DNA of 9,145 bases from positions 1-9,145 of the forward strand of contig USCC01000083.1 in the NCBI GenBank assembly GCA_900553035.1, in the 5' to 3' direction. The notes under the pieces were generated by a model. That model was not told the DNA's origin. It saw only the letters and a program-made list of their open reading frames with translations, and searched no databases. Positions 1 to 6,403 of the stretch are shown here, piece by piece. Origin of the DNA: an uncultured Rhodospirillaceae bacterium. Lineage in GTDB: Bacteria > Pseudomonadota > Alphaproteobacteria > CAAGCB01 > CAG-977. The translations under genes were made by a program, and so were the position numbers. Position 1 is the first letter of the stretch. Each line of letters begins with the position of its first letter.

Positions 1-14
1 TGCTCTTCCGATCT
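1..14. other. Illumina adapter remnant at contig end
   Basis: The first 14 bases, TGCTCTTCCGATCT, equal the 3' end of the Illumina TruSeq read-2 adapter. On the minus strand they read AGATCGGAAGAGCA, the usual adapter read-through start. The match is recalled, not searched. The junction falls inside an open minus-strand reading frame, so the biological sequence begins at about base 15 and nothing should be translated across it. Confidence 0.9.
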
Positions 15-237
15 GAGCCGGAGCGGCCGGCGGGACGGCGGCGGGCGCTTTGGCCACAGGCACTTTAATGCGTTTGACGGGCACCTTCACCATTTTGACA
101 CCCGGCTGCGGCGGTCGCGGCACGGGGGCTCCGGCGGGCTGAGCGGCCGGCACGGCGGGGCGTTTGACGGGCACTTTGATGCGTTTGACAAGTCCCGGCG
201 CCGGAGGCGTAAGAGGTGATGATGGCTTTTGTTCCAT
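15..237 (-). CDS. Pro/Val/Lys-rich repetitive protein, N-terminal fragment
   Basis: The frame starts at the ATG whose complement is 235-237 and stays open for 74 codons until it meets the adapter, so the C-terminus is missing. The protein begins MEQKPSSPLTPPAPG and continues with basic repeats: KRIKVPVKR near residues 18-26, and KVPVKRIKVPV near residues 51-61. These are separated by Pro/Ala-rich linkers. There is no signal peptide or membrane segment. The composition suggests a disordered, positively charged N-terminus. The underlying DNA repeats too: on the plus strand the 15-base word starting GCGTTTGACGGG occurs at 70-84 and 160-174. A weak GGA ribosome site lies about 7 bases upstream. 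A good minus-strand promoter at 288-315 supports expression. A second open minus frame at 87-305 has a poorer sequence character and is treated as a shadow. I do not recognise the family. Function unknown. Confidence 0.6.
70..190. repeat. Short imperfect DNA repeats encoding KRIKVPV units
   Basis: The word GCGTTTGACGGGCAC is present at 70-84 and 160-174, and a partial third copy (GCGTTTGACA) starts at 181. On the minus strand these encode VPVKR and KRIKVPV peptide units. They are coding repeats of the truncated minus-strand gene rather than a mobile element. Confidence 0.6.
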
Positions 238-287
238 GTCGTTCCGTATTTCAGAAAGGCGGAAACCATATCCGCCGATATGCTTAG

Positions 288-315
288 AATATAATAAATA
301 ATCAAATGAAGTCAA
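288..315 (-). promoter_or_regulatory. Putative sigma-70 promoter for the minus-strand gene
   Basis: On the minus strand TTGACT (complement of 310-315) and TATATT (complement of 288-293) are separated by 16 bases. Each box matches the consensus at 5 of 6 positions. The predicted transcript would start near 281 and carry a leader of about 44 bases before the ATG at 237. The spacing and position fit the gene well. Read by eye, not scored. Confidence 0.5.
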
Positions 316-317
316 AA

Positions 318-335
318 GCCTTTTGCAAAAAAGGC
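318..335. terminator. Hairpin with 7-bp stem, possible terminator or operator
   Basis: GCCTTTT (318-324) and AAAAGGC (329-335) form a perfect 7-bp stem around a GCAA loop. On the minus strand the stem is followed by TTTT, so it could end minus-strand transcription entering from the right. It sits directly upstream of the -35 box of the minus-strand promoter, so it could instead be a binding site. On the plus strand the U-tract is weak. Confidence 0.35.
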
Positions 336-404
336 GTTTGGTGTAAAATCACGCGGAAGGGATTCTGCGAATGCCGGAATTCCCGGCCTTAAAGAATCAA
401 AAAA

Positions 405-434
405 CTGTCATATTTCTATATGCATTTTTATTAT
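405..434 (+). promoter_or_regulatory. Candidate promoter of the VirB6-like operon
   Basis: CTGTCA (405-410) and TATTAT (429-434) are separated by 18 bases in an AT-rich stretch, about 95 bases before the first gene of the operon. The -10 box matches 5 of 6 consensus positions and the -35 box 4 of 6. The rest of the 238-527 gap shows no convincing gene; a frame opening at 371 runs into the following gene out of phase. Confidence 0.35.
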
Positions 435-517
435 ATCCTGTAAATATGACTGAATTGCCTTGTTCGAGGCGGACGGAAAAGTGCGGCCGGATTTCCAACC
501 CGGATACGGCGCCGGAA

Positions 518-523
518 AGGGGA
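518..523 (+). promoter_or_regulatory. Ribosome binding site AGGGGA
   Basis: AGGGGA lies 4 bases before ATG 528 and 7 bases before ATG 531. The spacing favours the second ATG, which would remove only the first Met. Confidence 0.55.
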
Positions 524-527
524 ATGT

Positions 528-2108
528 ATGATGACAAAATTGAAACGCAGCATGTTTATCGGGGTTTTGTTTTCGCTGTTCATGACGTTCTTCCTTGCCG
601 TTTCTCCGGCGCAGGCGAAGGTCGATTTCAATCCGAAATGCAAGGAGCTCGCCGCGTATCAGGCCGAGGCTCTTGAAAACAGGTGGTGGAAGCCCGTTTT
701 CGATATTGTTTCCGATGCCACGGTCAAAATCGGTGAAGAATCCTTCAGTCGCGTTGCCAACCCCGCGATCAAGCTGATGGCTGTCGGTTTCGGCCTCTGG
801 CTGGCCATATTTACAATGAAAATGGTCGGTTCGCTCAAAGAACAGGATCCGATGGAATACCTGACCAGTGTGGGGGGGATGCTCTTTAAATGCGCCTTCG
901 CGGCGGTATTCCTACGAAATTCGGCATTCTTTTTCGGTTACATCGTTGCACCAATCACGGCAATAGGGGCCGGATTCGCCGGCCTTGATGCCGGGGCCGG
1001 GGACGGACTGGCGTCCGTCGTGGCTCCTCTTTCCGCGTTAATGGAGGAGATGCACAAAGCCGTTGCCAACGGCATCGGTCTGGGGGAAGGCGTCGAATGC
1101 CTTTCAATCATTGTTGAGATCACCATTATTGTTAAGATTGCCACGATTCCGGATTTTCCGGTTTATTTAAGCGGATGTATGCTGAAAACAGGCTGCTGGC
1201 TTCTGCTGATCGCCTTTCCGTTCCGGATTTTCGACGCTTTGTTCCGGCTGGGTGTTACGGCGGCTCTGTGCCCCTTGTTCATCGTGTCGTGGGTGTTCCC
1301 CGTTACAGCCGGATTTGCCAAGAAGGGGCTGAACTCCATCCTGCATGTGACGTTCCTGTTCCTCTGTCTGAAAATCATTCTGGATCTGGACATTGAAATG
1401 CTGCTGGGGGCGACGGGACTGCGTGAACTTTCCGGTGTTGACCCGAAAACGGCGATGGACAAGTTCCGTGCAACGGGCAGCGAAGAAAAGCCTTCAAACT
1501 CCGGTATCATCGTCATGGCTGTCTGTATCTTCTACAGTATCCTGTTCCTGCTGAAGGCCGACGAACTGGCAAACTATTTCGCCGAGACACAATTCTCGAA
1601 CGATACGGCGTTTGCCGCGGCAAAATCGACCTTTGAAGGCGCCAAGATGGGCGTTGAAAAAGGCGGCGGACTCGTTGCGAAAAAAGCCGTGGGTGCTGTT
1701 GATAAACGTGCCGCCCGGACGGTGGAAAAAAGTCGCCGTGCCCAGCAGGCCGCTGAAAAGAGAGGCGAGACCTATAAACCTTCCCGGCGTGAACAGGCGG
1801 CGGAGTACTACCTGAAAAAACGCGGCATTCTGGCAGCAAACGGCGGCGATACCGAAAAATACGGCAAACTGCTGCAAAGAGGCGTGTTCCACGAGGCGAG
1901 GACGGCCATTGCCGAACACCGCGAACAGAAGCTGTTCGACAAGATCGACAAGAAGGACGCCGCGGGCAGCTGGAAGAACGATGCCGAACGTGACGCGGCT
2001 TTCAAGAAACTTGATAAGCGCAGCGACAAGGCTCAGAAACTGAAAGACAAGGATTTGGGCCGCGACTACTCCTTTCACGAAGGACGCAAGCATAAAGACG
2101 AAACCTGA
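528..2108 (+). CDS. VirB6/TrbL-like T4SS membrane protein, paralogue 1
   Basis: This 526-residue polytopic protein has a signal peptide (basic MTKLKRS, hydrophobic core, cleavage after AQA near residue 30). A short periplasmic segment follows, then membrane helices near residues 80-100 and 116-140, a loop with several Gly, and a hydrophobic block near 220-290. A last helix lies near 325-345. From about residue 364 there is a 160-residue basic, charged tail, probably cytoplasmic. Family signs are GLWLA in the first helix, DALFRLG (236-242), and VFP followed by AKKG. VirB6/TrbL proteins form the inner-membrane part of type IV secretion channels. The tail carries AARTVE (395-400) and DTEKYGKLL (441-449), both shared with the next gene. 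Where the other two paralogues have CWxC, this one has RWWKP (52-56). It is the first gene of an apparent operon, and the next gene starts 46 bases later. Family assignment rests on topology and motifs; the transported substrate is unknown. Confidence 0.87.
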   Translation: MMTKLKRSMFIGVLFSLFMTFFLAVSPAQAKVDFNPKCKELAAYQAEALENRWWKPVFDIVSDATVKIGEESFSRVANPAIKLMAVGFGLWLAIFTMKMVGSLKEQDPMEYLTSVGGMLFKCAFAAVFLRNSAFFFGYIVAPITAIGAGFAGLDAGAGDGLASVVAPLSALMEEMHKAVANGIGLGEGVECLSIIVEITIIVKIATIPDFPVYLSGCMLKTGCWLLLIAFPFRIFDALFRLGVTAALCPLFIVSWVFPVTAGFAKKGLNSILHVTFLFLCLKIILDLDIEMLLGATGLRELSGVDPKTAMDKFRATGSEEKPSNSGIIVMAVCIFYSILFLLKADELANYFAETQFSNDTAFAAAKSTFEGAKMGVEKGGGLVAKKAVGAVDKRAARTVEKSRRAQQAAEKRGETYKPSRREQAAEYYLKKRGILAANGGDTEKYGKLLQRGVFHEARTAIAEHREQKLFDKIDKKDAAGSWKNDAERDAAFKKLDKRSDKAQKLKDKDLGRDYSFHEGRKHKDET

Positions 2109-2143
2109 TCGTTAAAAAGGTTTCGGCGGTTCAACGGGCGTAC

Positions 2144-2150
2144 AGGAGAG
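2144..2150 (+). promoter_or_regulatory. Ribosome binding site AGGAGAG
   Basis: AGGAG ends 6 bases before ATG 2155 and is the best Shine-Dalgarno in the operon. It favours 2155 over the in-frame ATG at 2194, where AAGG touches the start codon. Start 2194 would nevertheless give the more typical short lipoprotein signal. Confidence 0.65.
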
Positions 2151-2154
2151 CACA

Positions 2155-3543
2155 ATGCGGATACAGGGATTTTTTCCGATGCTGGGGCGAAGGATGAAAA
2201 ACGTTTTATGCGTTTTCATGCTGCTCGGCGCCGTGTTGACATTGTCCGCGTGCGGCAAGCTGGAAGAAGCAGTGGATATGGGAGATCCCAACCTGACCGC
2301 TGTGAAGGCCGAAGTCACGAAATGCTGGTCCTGTCCGATGTTCACTCTGGCCTTTGACGCCATTGAAGCCATGTACAACAAGGCTCAGGCGGCAACGGCC
2401 GGGCCGGCGCAGAAATTGATGGGCGTTCTGTTCGGCCTGTGGCTGGTCATTCGGGTTATGAAATTCGTCGCGTCGCTGAAGGATCCGGATGTCGGTGCCT
2501 TCTGGTCGGATCTGGGAATCCGGGTTTTTTGGCTGACCATGGGGGTCGCTTTGTTGAAATACATCAGCCAGGTGACGAATGATCTGATTTTTCCGACATT
2601 CAGCGGTTTTGTTGATTTCGGTCTGATGGTTGTCGGGCGCGTCCCGACGGACGGAGGCGGTATTGCCTGCCCGACGGGAACGCCGCGGGAAGGCATGCTG
2701 TGCCTGGTCACGGCCATCCATGAACGTCTGTCGATCGGCCAGGAGCTGGGCTTTGCCGTTCTGATTGAAGCGCCGGCTCTGCAGAAACTGTTCGGGGCAA
2801 TTATTTACATTGTTTCTGTTTTTATGTCGGCCGTTTTCCCGCTGTTCCTTCTGGATGCGGTTCTGCGTTTCGGCATTGTCATGGCGTTGTTGCCTTTGTG
2901 GATTGTCGCGTTCTGTTTTCCGGTTGGACGGGGGCTGGCAAAGAAAGGATGGGATCTGCTTTTAAGCGTTGCGTTCCAGACGACACTGATGAGTGTTTTT
3001 ATCGCTTTGTGCGTGCTGGTTCTCCGTACGTTTGTCATTAATAAATTCGGGGACATGTTGAATCCCGAAAAACTCATGCGTGACAAGGAAACGATTGAGA
3101 AGGTCGCGAACGGTTCTCCGGGAATTATCGGTTTCCTGTTCATCTGCTTCTTCCTTGTTCTGTTCGGTCAGGTCATTCTGGAACTTGTGCAGAATTTCCT
3201 TGCCGTTCCCAGCAAGGGCAACGTTTTCCAGTCCGCAGGCATGGCCATGTACAGCGCGGCGAAAATCCCCGCAAGCTTTGCCAAGAAACGTTATGGCAAA
3301 TTTAAGGATAAACAGGCGGCACGCACACTGGAAACCGCCCGGCGCAAAGAGGCGGCCGGAGAGAAGATGAGCTTCCGGGACAAGCTCGCGAAGGAAAAAG
3401 CGCAAAGCCGTCTGCAGAACCGGGGATATCTGGACGAGAAAGGCAAAGATACGGATTCATACGGAAAGTTGCTGAACAATTCGGTCATGCGGGACGCCAT
3501 GGGCAAAAAGGACTGGTCACAGGGATACGTCAGGCACGAATAG
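2155..3543 (+). CDS. VirB6/TrbL-like T4SS protein with lipobox, paralogue 2
   Basis: This 462-residue polytopic membrane protein has an N-terminal lipoprotein signal: basic GRRMKN, a hydrophobic stretch, then the lipobox LSAC (residues 30-33) followed by Gly-Lys. Cleavage before Cys33 would leave a lipid-anchored N-terminus, unlike the ordinary signal peptides of the other two paralogues. A periplasmic segment with CWSC (57-60) follows. Membrane segments lie near 89-108, 122-140, 212-258, 278-298 and 323-343. The signature DAVLRFG (234-240) precedes CFP and AKKG. The tail from about residue 370 is basic and shares AARTLE (388-393) and DTDSYGKLL (432-440) with paralogue 1. A loop near residues 168-183 holds two further Cys. 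The stop codon TAG overlaps the ribosome site of the next gene, pointing to coupled expression. The VirB6/TrbL assignment is strong by motif; lipidation is predicted only. Confidence 0.86.
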   Translation: MRIQGFFPMLGRRMKNVLCVFMLLGAVLTLSACGKLEEAVDMGDPNLTAVKAEVTKCWSCPMFTLAFDAIEAMYNKAQAATAGPAQKLMGVLFGLWLVIRVMKFVASLKDPDVGAFWSDLGIRVFWLTMGVALLKYISQVTNDLIFPTFSGFVDFGLMVVGRVPTDGGGIACPTGTPREGMLCLVTAIHERLSIGQELGFAVLIEAPALQKLFGAIIYIVSVFMSAVFPLFLLDAVLRFGIVMALLPLWIVAFCFPVGRGLAKKGWDLLLSVAFQTTLMSVFIALCVLVLRTFVINKFGDMLNPEKLMRDKETIEKVANGSPGIIGFLFICFFLVLFGQVILELVQNFLAVPSKGNVFQSAGMAMYSAAKIPASFAKKRYGKFKDKQAARTLETARRKEAAGEKMSFRDKLAKEKAQSRLQNRGYLDEKGKDTDSYGKLLNNSVMRDAMGKKDWSQGYVRHE

Positions 3544-3545
3544 GA
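3542..3545 (+). promoter_or_regulatory. Ribosome binding site AGGA overlapping upstream stop
   Basis: AGGA begins inside the TAG stop of the preceding gene and lies 7 bases before ATG 3553. This supports the start of the small gene and its translational coupling. Confidence 0.55.
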
Positions 3546-3552
3546 TTTTTAA

Positions 3553-3768
3553 ATGGCGCGTTTGGGGCAGTATATATTATTGGCCGTTTTGGCGGGACTG
3601 GTTTACTGGTCGGGGATATTGAACATATTTGAAGGCGAATATTTCTATCCTGTCCTGGGCGGCATTATCGGGGCGGCTTTGCTGACGGCAATTGGAGGAA
3701 CGATTTATGCCGTCGTGAAAAAAAGGAATAAGGACAGCGGATCGGATGATTCCTCTCCTTTGTTATGA
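3553..3768 (+). CDS. Small two-helix membrane protein with glycine zipper
   Basis: This 71-residue protein has hydrophobic helices near residues 5-24 and 33-54. They are joined by a short acidic loop (FEGEYF) and followed by a basic KKR and a polar Ser/Asp-rich tail. The second helix contains Gly repeats (GGIIG, then AIGG), a glycine-zipper pattern that promotes helix packing. By the positive-inside rule both ends should face the cytoplasm. It lies 9 bases after paralogue 2, and its stop TGA overlaps an ATG of paralogue 3 (ATGA at 3765-3768), so it is tightly embedded in the operon. Size and topology loosely resemble VirB2 or VirB3 subunits or an entry-exclusion protein, but no diagnostic motif settles this. 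I do not recognise the family. An accessory subunit or assembly factor for the VirB6-like proteins is a guess from context. Confidence 0.75.
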   Translation: MARLGQYILLAVLAGLVYWSGILNIFEGEYFYPVLGGIIGAALLTAIGGTIYAVVKKRNKDSGSDDSSPLL

Positions 3769-3772
3769 AAGG
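3768..3772 (+). promoter_or_regulatory. Ribosome binding site AAAGG deciding start of paralogue 3
   Basis: AAAGG lies 7 bases before ATG 3780. The upstream in-frame ATG at 3765 has only pyrimidine-rich sequence before it, although its ATGA overlap with the previous stop would allow re-initiation. The signal peptide is typical from 3780. Confidence 0.5.
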
Positions 3773-3779
3773 CTCGGAC

Positions 3780-5153
3780 ATGAAGCATAATGCGAAAACA
3801 AAACAGTTGCTGCTTTGGGGGATTTTTGCCCTTGTCTTTCTGTCCTTTGTTTCGCCCGCTTTCGCCGGGCGGACAGAAAAGTGCAAGCTTTTCGGAGAAA
3901 TTGAGGACTATGAAGGTTGCTGGACGTGTACAATATTCCTTCTTTTCTTTGACGCTTCAAACGCGTTGGCCGGTTATGTCGGGACAATTATGGAAGGTCC
4001 CGCCAAACAGGTGCTGGGCGTTTTTCTGGGAATATGGCTGGCTTTCAATACGGCGGCGTTTCTGGGGAAAGTCGGCGGCGAACCGGATCTGGGCGAATTC
4101 GCAACCAAAGTCGGCGGCATGCTTTTCCGTGCCTGTTTCGCTATTGTCTTTCTGTCCGCCGGTTCATCATTCATTTTCAATTATTTCATCAATCCGGTGG
4201 TGACCTCGGCTTCACAGCTGAGCGTTTCTCTGGTGACTCAACCGACGGCCTGTTCGGGGGAAGGCTCGATGATTCCGGCCAGCTCGGGGGCATTGCCGAT
4301 GTCGGCTGAAGTCCGGCAGGCTTTGGACTGTATGACCGGCGCGCTGGGCGAAGGCCTGCGGGAAGCGCAGAAGATGGCCTATTCCTTAAGGTGCGGCTCC
4401 TATTATTGGAAGGAATTTTCGGTTCCGATATTGGGCGACCTTAGCCTTTTCAATCCCCTGATGTGGTTCTGGGGATGCATTATGGGATCAATGTTCTGGG
4501 GTATTTCTCTGATTTTCCCGATGACGCTGATGGATGCCATATTCCGGATGGGGCTGATTGTCAGTCTGGTGCCGATGTGGGTTGTGGCCTGGGTTTTTCC
4601 GGCAACGCGGCAGTACGCAAAAGTCGCGTGGGATATTATGTTCCATTCATGTCTGCTGTTTGTTGTGATGGCTTTGGTCATGAACATGGCCGTCGCCATG
4701 ATTCAGAACTCGTTGACCAGCATTGAGCCTTCGTTCATGAACCTGATGAAGCAGGGGGCTTACGTTGACGCCTATGACAAACTGGACGAGGCCGGCGGTA
4801 TAGGCAGTTTCCTTATCGTTGTCGCCGTTTGCTTCTTCGGCATTCTGATTACGCCGAAGGCGGAGGAGATGACATCACAGGTTTCAGGACAACAGTTTCC
4901 TGAAAGCTGTGGCATGAAAGCGTTGGAATACATCTTTGACCTGCTTGTGACTCTGCTTCTGTTGGTGATCACGATTCTGACGCTTGGCGCGGGCGGTATC
5001 GCCATCCTTGCAAAAGCGGCGCACGGCGCATGTAAGACGGCAGAAGCGGCAAAACGTATTGTCAAACTTATGAAAGAAGCACAGAAAAGACTGCGCCAGA
5101 TGAAACAGATGGCCGATCGGGTGAAAAACGCCGCAAAAAGTGCGAGCAAGTAA
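3780..5153 (+). CDS. VirB6/TrbL-like T4SS membrane protein, paralogue 3
   Basis: This protein has 457 residues from ATG 3780, or 462 from ATG 3765. A signal peptide (basic MKHNAKTKQ, hydrophobic core, cleavage after AFA) is followed by a Cys-containing periplasmic segment with CWTC (47-50). The first core helix, with LGIWLAF, lies near 78-96. A second follows GGMLFR, and a large hydrophobic block carries DAIFRMG (252-258), VFP and YAK. The loop between the second helix and this block is longer than in the paralogues and has several Cys. The C-terminus differs from the other two: instead of the shared basic tail there is an extra hydrophobic segment near 385-412 and then a Lys/Arg/Met-rich amphipathic helix. 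It is the last gene of the operon, 29 bases before an intrinsic terminator. The VirB6/TrbL fold is well supported; its specialised role is not known. Confidence 0.86.
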   Translation: MKHNAKTKQLLLWGIFALVFLSFVSPAFAGRTEKCKLFGEIEDYEGCWTCTIFLLFFDASNALAGYVGTIMEGPAKQVLGVFLGIWLAFNTAAFLGKVGGEPDLGEFATKVGGMLFRACFAIVFLSAGSSFIFNYFINPVVTSASQLSVSLVTQPTACSGEGSMIPASSGALPMSAEVRQALDCMTGALGEGLREAQKMAYSLRCGSYYWKEFSVPILGDLSLFNPLMWFWGCIMGSMFWGISLIFPMTLMDAIFRMGLIVSLVPMWVVAWVFPATRQYAKVAWDIMFHSCLLFVVMALVMNMAVAMIQNSLTSIEPSFMNLMKQGAYVDAYDKLDEAGGIGSFLIVVAVCFFGILITPKAEEMTSQVSGQQFPESCGMKALEYIFDLLVTLLLLVITILTLGAGGIAILAKAAHGACKTAEAAKRIVKLMKEAQKRLRQMKQMADRVKNAAKSASK

Positions 5154-5182
5154 TCCCTTTGTGTTTTCCGGTTACGACCGAA

Positions 5183-5209
5183 AAAAGCCCCGCCTTGAGC
5201 GGGGCTTTT
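5183..5209 (+). terminator. Intrinsic terminator of the VirB6-like operon
   Basis: GCCCCGC (5187-5193) and GCGGGGC (5199-5205) form a GC-rich 7-bp stem with a CTTGA loop, followed by TTTT. The preceding A-run extends the stem to 11 bp and makes it potentially bidirectional. It begins 29 bases after the stop of paralogue 3, the expected place for the end of the operon. Confidence 0.88.
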
Positions 5210-5301
5210 CTGTAAATATTTTAAAAAGCTTCATAATCCTTGATTTTTATGATATTTTATTAATGTTTTTAATAAAATCCGGGCAAAATCGCTCTGGGTT
5301 G

Positions 5302-5330
5302 TTGTATTTTTTTTGTAAAACAGATATACA
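5302..5330 (+). promoter_or_regulatory. Candidate promoter/operator of the HTH regulator
   Basis: TTGTAT (5302-5307) and TATACA (5325-5330) are 17 bases apart, a weak sigma-70 match. The same bases hold an inverted pair, TGTAT (5303-5307) and ATACA (5326-5330), and an inner TGT-AAA-ACA palindrome (5314-5322). A repressor site overlapping its own promoter would suit a CI-like regulator, but AT-rich DNA produces such patterns by chance. The rest of 5210-5392 is AT-rich and shows no gene. Confidence 0.3.
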
Positions 5331-5392
5331 GGAAGCGACAAAAAGGAACGCGCCGTCGTGGCACGTTTGTCAAGGGAGCAAGGACAAAGCGC

Positions 5393-6385
5393 ATGGAAGA
5401 GATTATCTTTCCTAATCAGATTCGAATGTACCGCCGGGTTCGCGGTCGTTCAATGCAGGAGCTGGCCGATTTTCTGGGCGTCAGCCTGTCGGCCGTCAGC
5501 AAGATTGAAAAAGGATACCGCCGCATTGATCAGGAACAACTGGTTCGCATCGCCGAATTTTTGGACTGTCCGCTTCAGGAGATTTTTGTTAACGAAGCGA
5601 GCTCTCAGCCGGACGTCGTCCAGGCGTGGCGGCGGGAACAGGAGCGGCGCAACCGTGTCAATGAACGCAGCGGCCTGAAAATGCTGGGGGCGGGTCTGCG
5701 CTATATCCGCGGTCAGAAAAACCTGACTCTGGCCGATACCGCGGACGGAGCGGAATTGACGCTGTCGGTTTACCACCGCATCGAAATGGGACAGCGCGAA
5801 GTCTCGGAAGACGAATTTTCCCGTATTGCCCGCGCCTTGGGGTACACGAACGAAGAACTTCAGAAACAGATTTACGATTTGGACAAGGCCGGCGCTCTGG
5901 AGGAATTCATCCAGCGCAATGACGCCCGTTACCGTACGGTGGCCGGCGCGAAGGGCGGCTATCCCGAACTTCCTGTTTCCAAATCCGGTGTCAAGCAGGA
6001 ACGTCAGGACGTCGTTCTGCCCGTTTACGGGCAACCGGGCGAAAACGGCGCGATCATCATCGACCGCCAGGCGCCTCTGGGAACTGTCACCTGTTCGGCC
6101 AGTGTTGTCAATCCGCTTTCTTCCTATGCTCTTTCCTTATGTACGCGCCGTCTGGGCAATCTGCTTCCGGCTCGTTCGGTGCTGGTGGTTGACCCGACGA
6201 AGATGGTCGGCCTGGGCGATATCGCGGTCATGTATATCAGCGAAAACGAAGTCCGTCTGATCAGTGTGCGCGAAGACATCGACGGCAGTCTGTTCGGCGT
6301 TTTGTGGAATCCGGAAGAAAAGGTTGAAATCCCCGAAGACAAAGTTTCCGCTTTGCACCGGGTGATTCAGATTTCTTTCCCGTAA
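5393..6385 (+). CDS. Regulator with two HTH domains and degenerate S24 domain
   Basis: This 330-residue protein starts at an ATG with AAGGA 8 bases upstream. Residues 8-62 form an XRE/Cro-CI helix-turn-helix (MQELADFLGVSLSAVSKIEKG is the recognition region). Residues 95-158 form a second, more divergent one (LTLADTADGAELTLSVYHRIE). From about 206 to the end there is an S24-peptidase-like fold of the LexA/CI type: LPVYG, then YAL (245-247), VLVVDP, GDIAVMY, FGVLWNP and a final HRVIQI. In active members a Ser-Met pair follows YAL by a few residues. Here the stretch is TRRLGN, so the nucleophile appears to be replaced by Arg, and the catalytic Lys is not evident. It is therefore predicted to be a DNA-binding regulator that does not cleave itself. 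Targets are unknown; the flanking operon, the downstream gene or its own promoter are candidates. Confidence 0.85.
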   Translation: MEEIIFPNQIRMYRRVRGRSMQELADFLGVSLSAVSKIEKGYRRIDQEQLVRIAEFLDCPLQEIFVNEASSQPDVVQAWRREQERRNRVNERSGLKMLGAGLRYIRGQKNLTLADTADGAELTLSVYHRIEMGQREVSEDEFSRIARALGYTNEELQKQIYDLDKAGALEEFIQRNDARYRTVAGAKGGYPELPVSKSGVKQERQDVVLPVYGQPGENGAIIIDRQAPLGTVTCSASVVNPLSSYALSLCTRRLGNLLPARSVLVVDPTKMVGLGDIAVMYISENEVRLISVREDIDGSLFGVLWNPEEKVEIPEDKVSALHRVIQISFP

Positions 6386-6403
6386 GGGCTTTTTAACGCA
6401 AGA

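Noticed and set aside
87..305. Alternative minus-strand frame at the left end
   Set aside because: It uses the start region of the promoter (the -10 box lies inside it), and its sequence is irregular compared with the regular KVPVKR repeats of the frame starting at 237.
371..676. Plus-strand frame beginning in the intergenic region before the VirB6-like operon
   Set aside because: It overlaps the signal-peptide region of paralogue 1 out of phase, has no clear ribosome site and has no recognisable features.
5450..6034. Minus-strand open frame inside the HTH regulator gene
   Set aside because: It lies opposite a clear two-HTH/S24 coding sequence and shows no domain, ribosome site or promoter.
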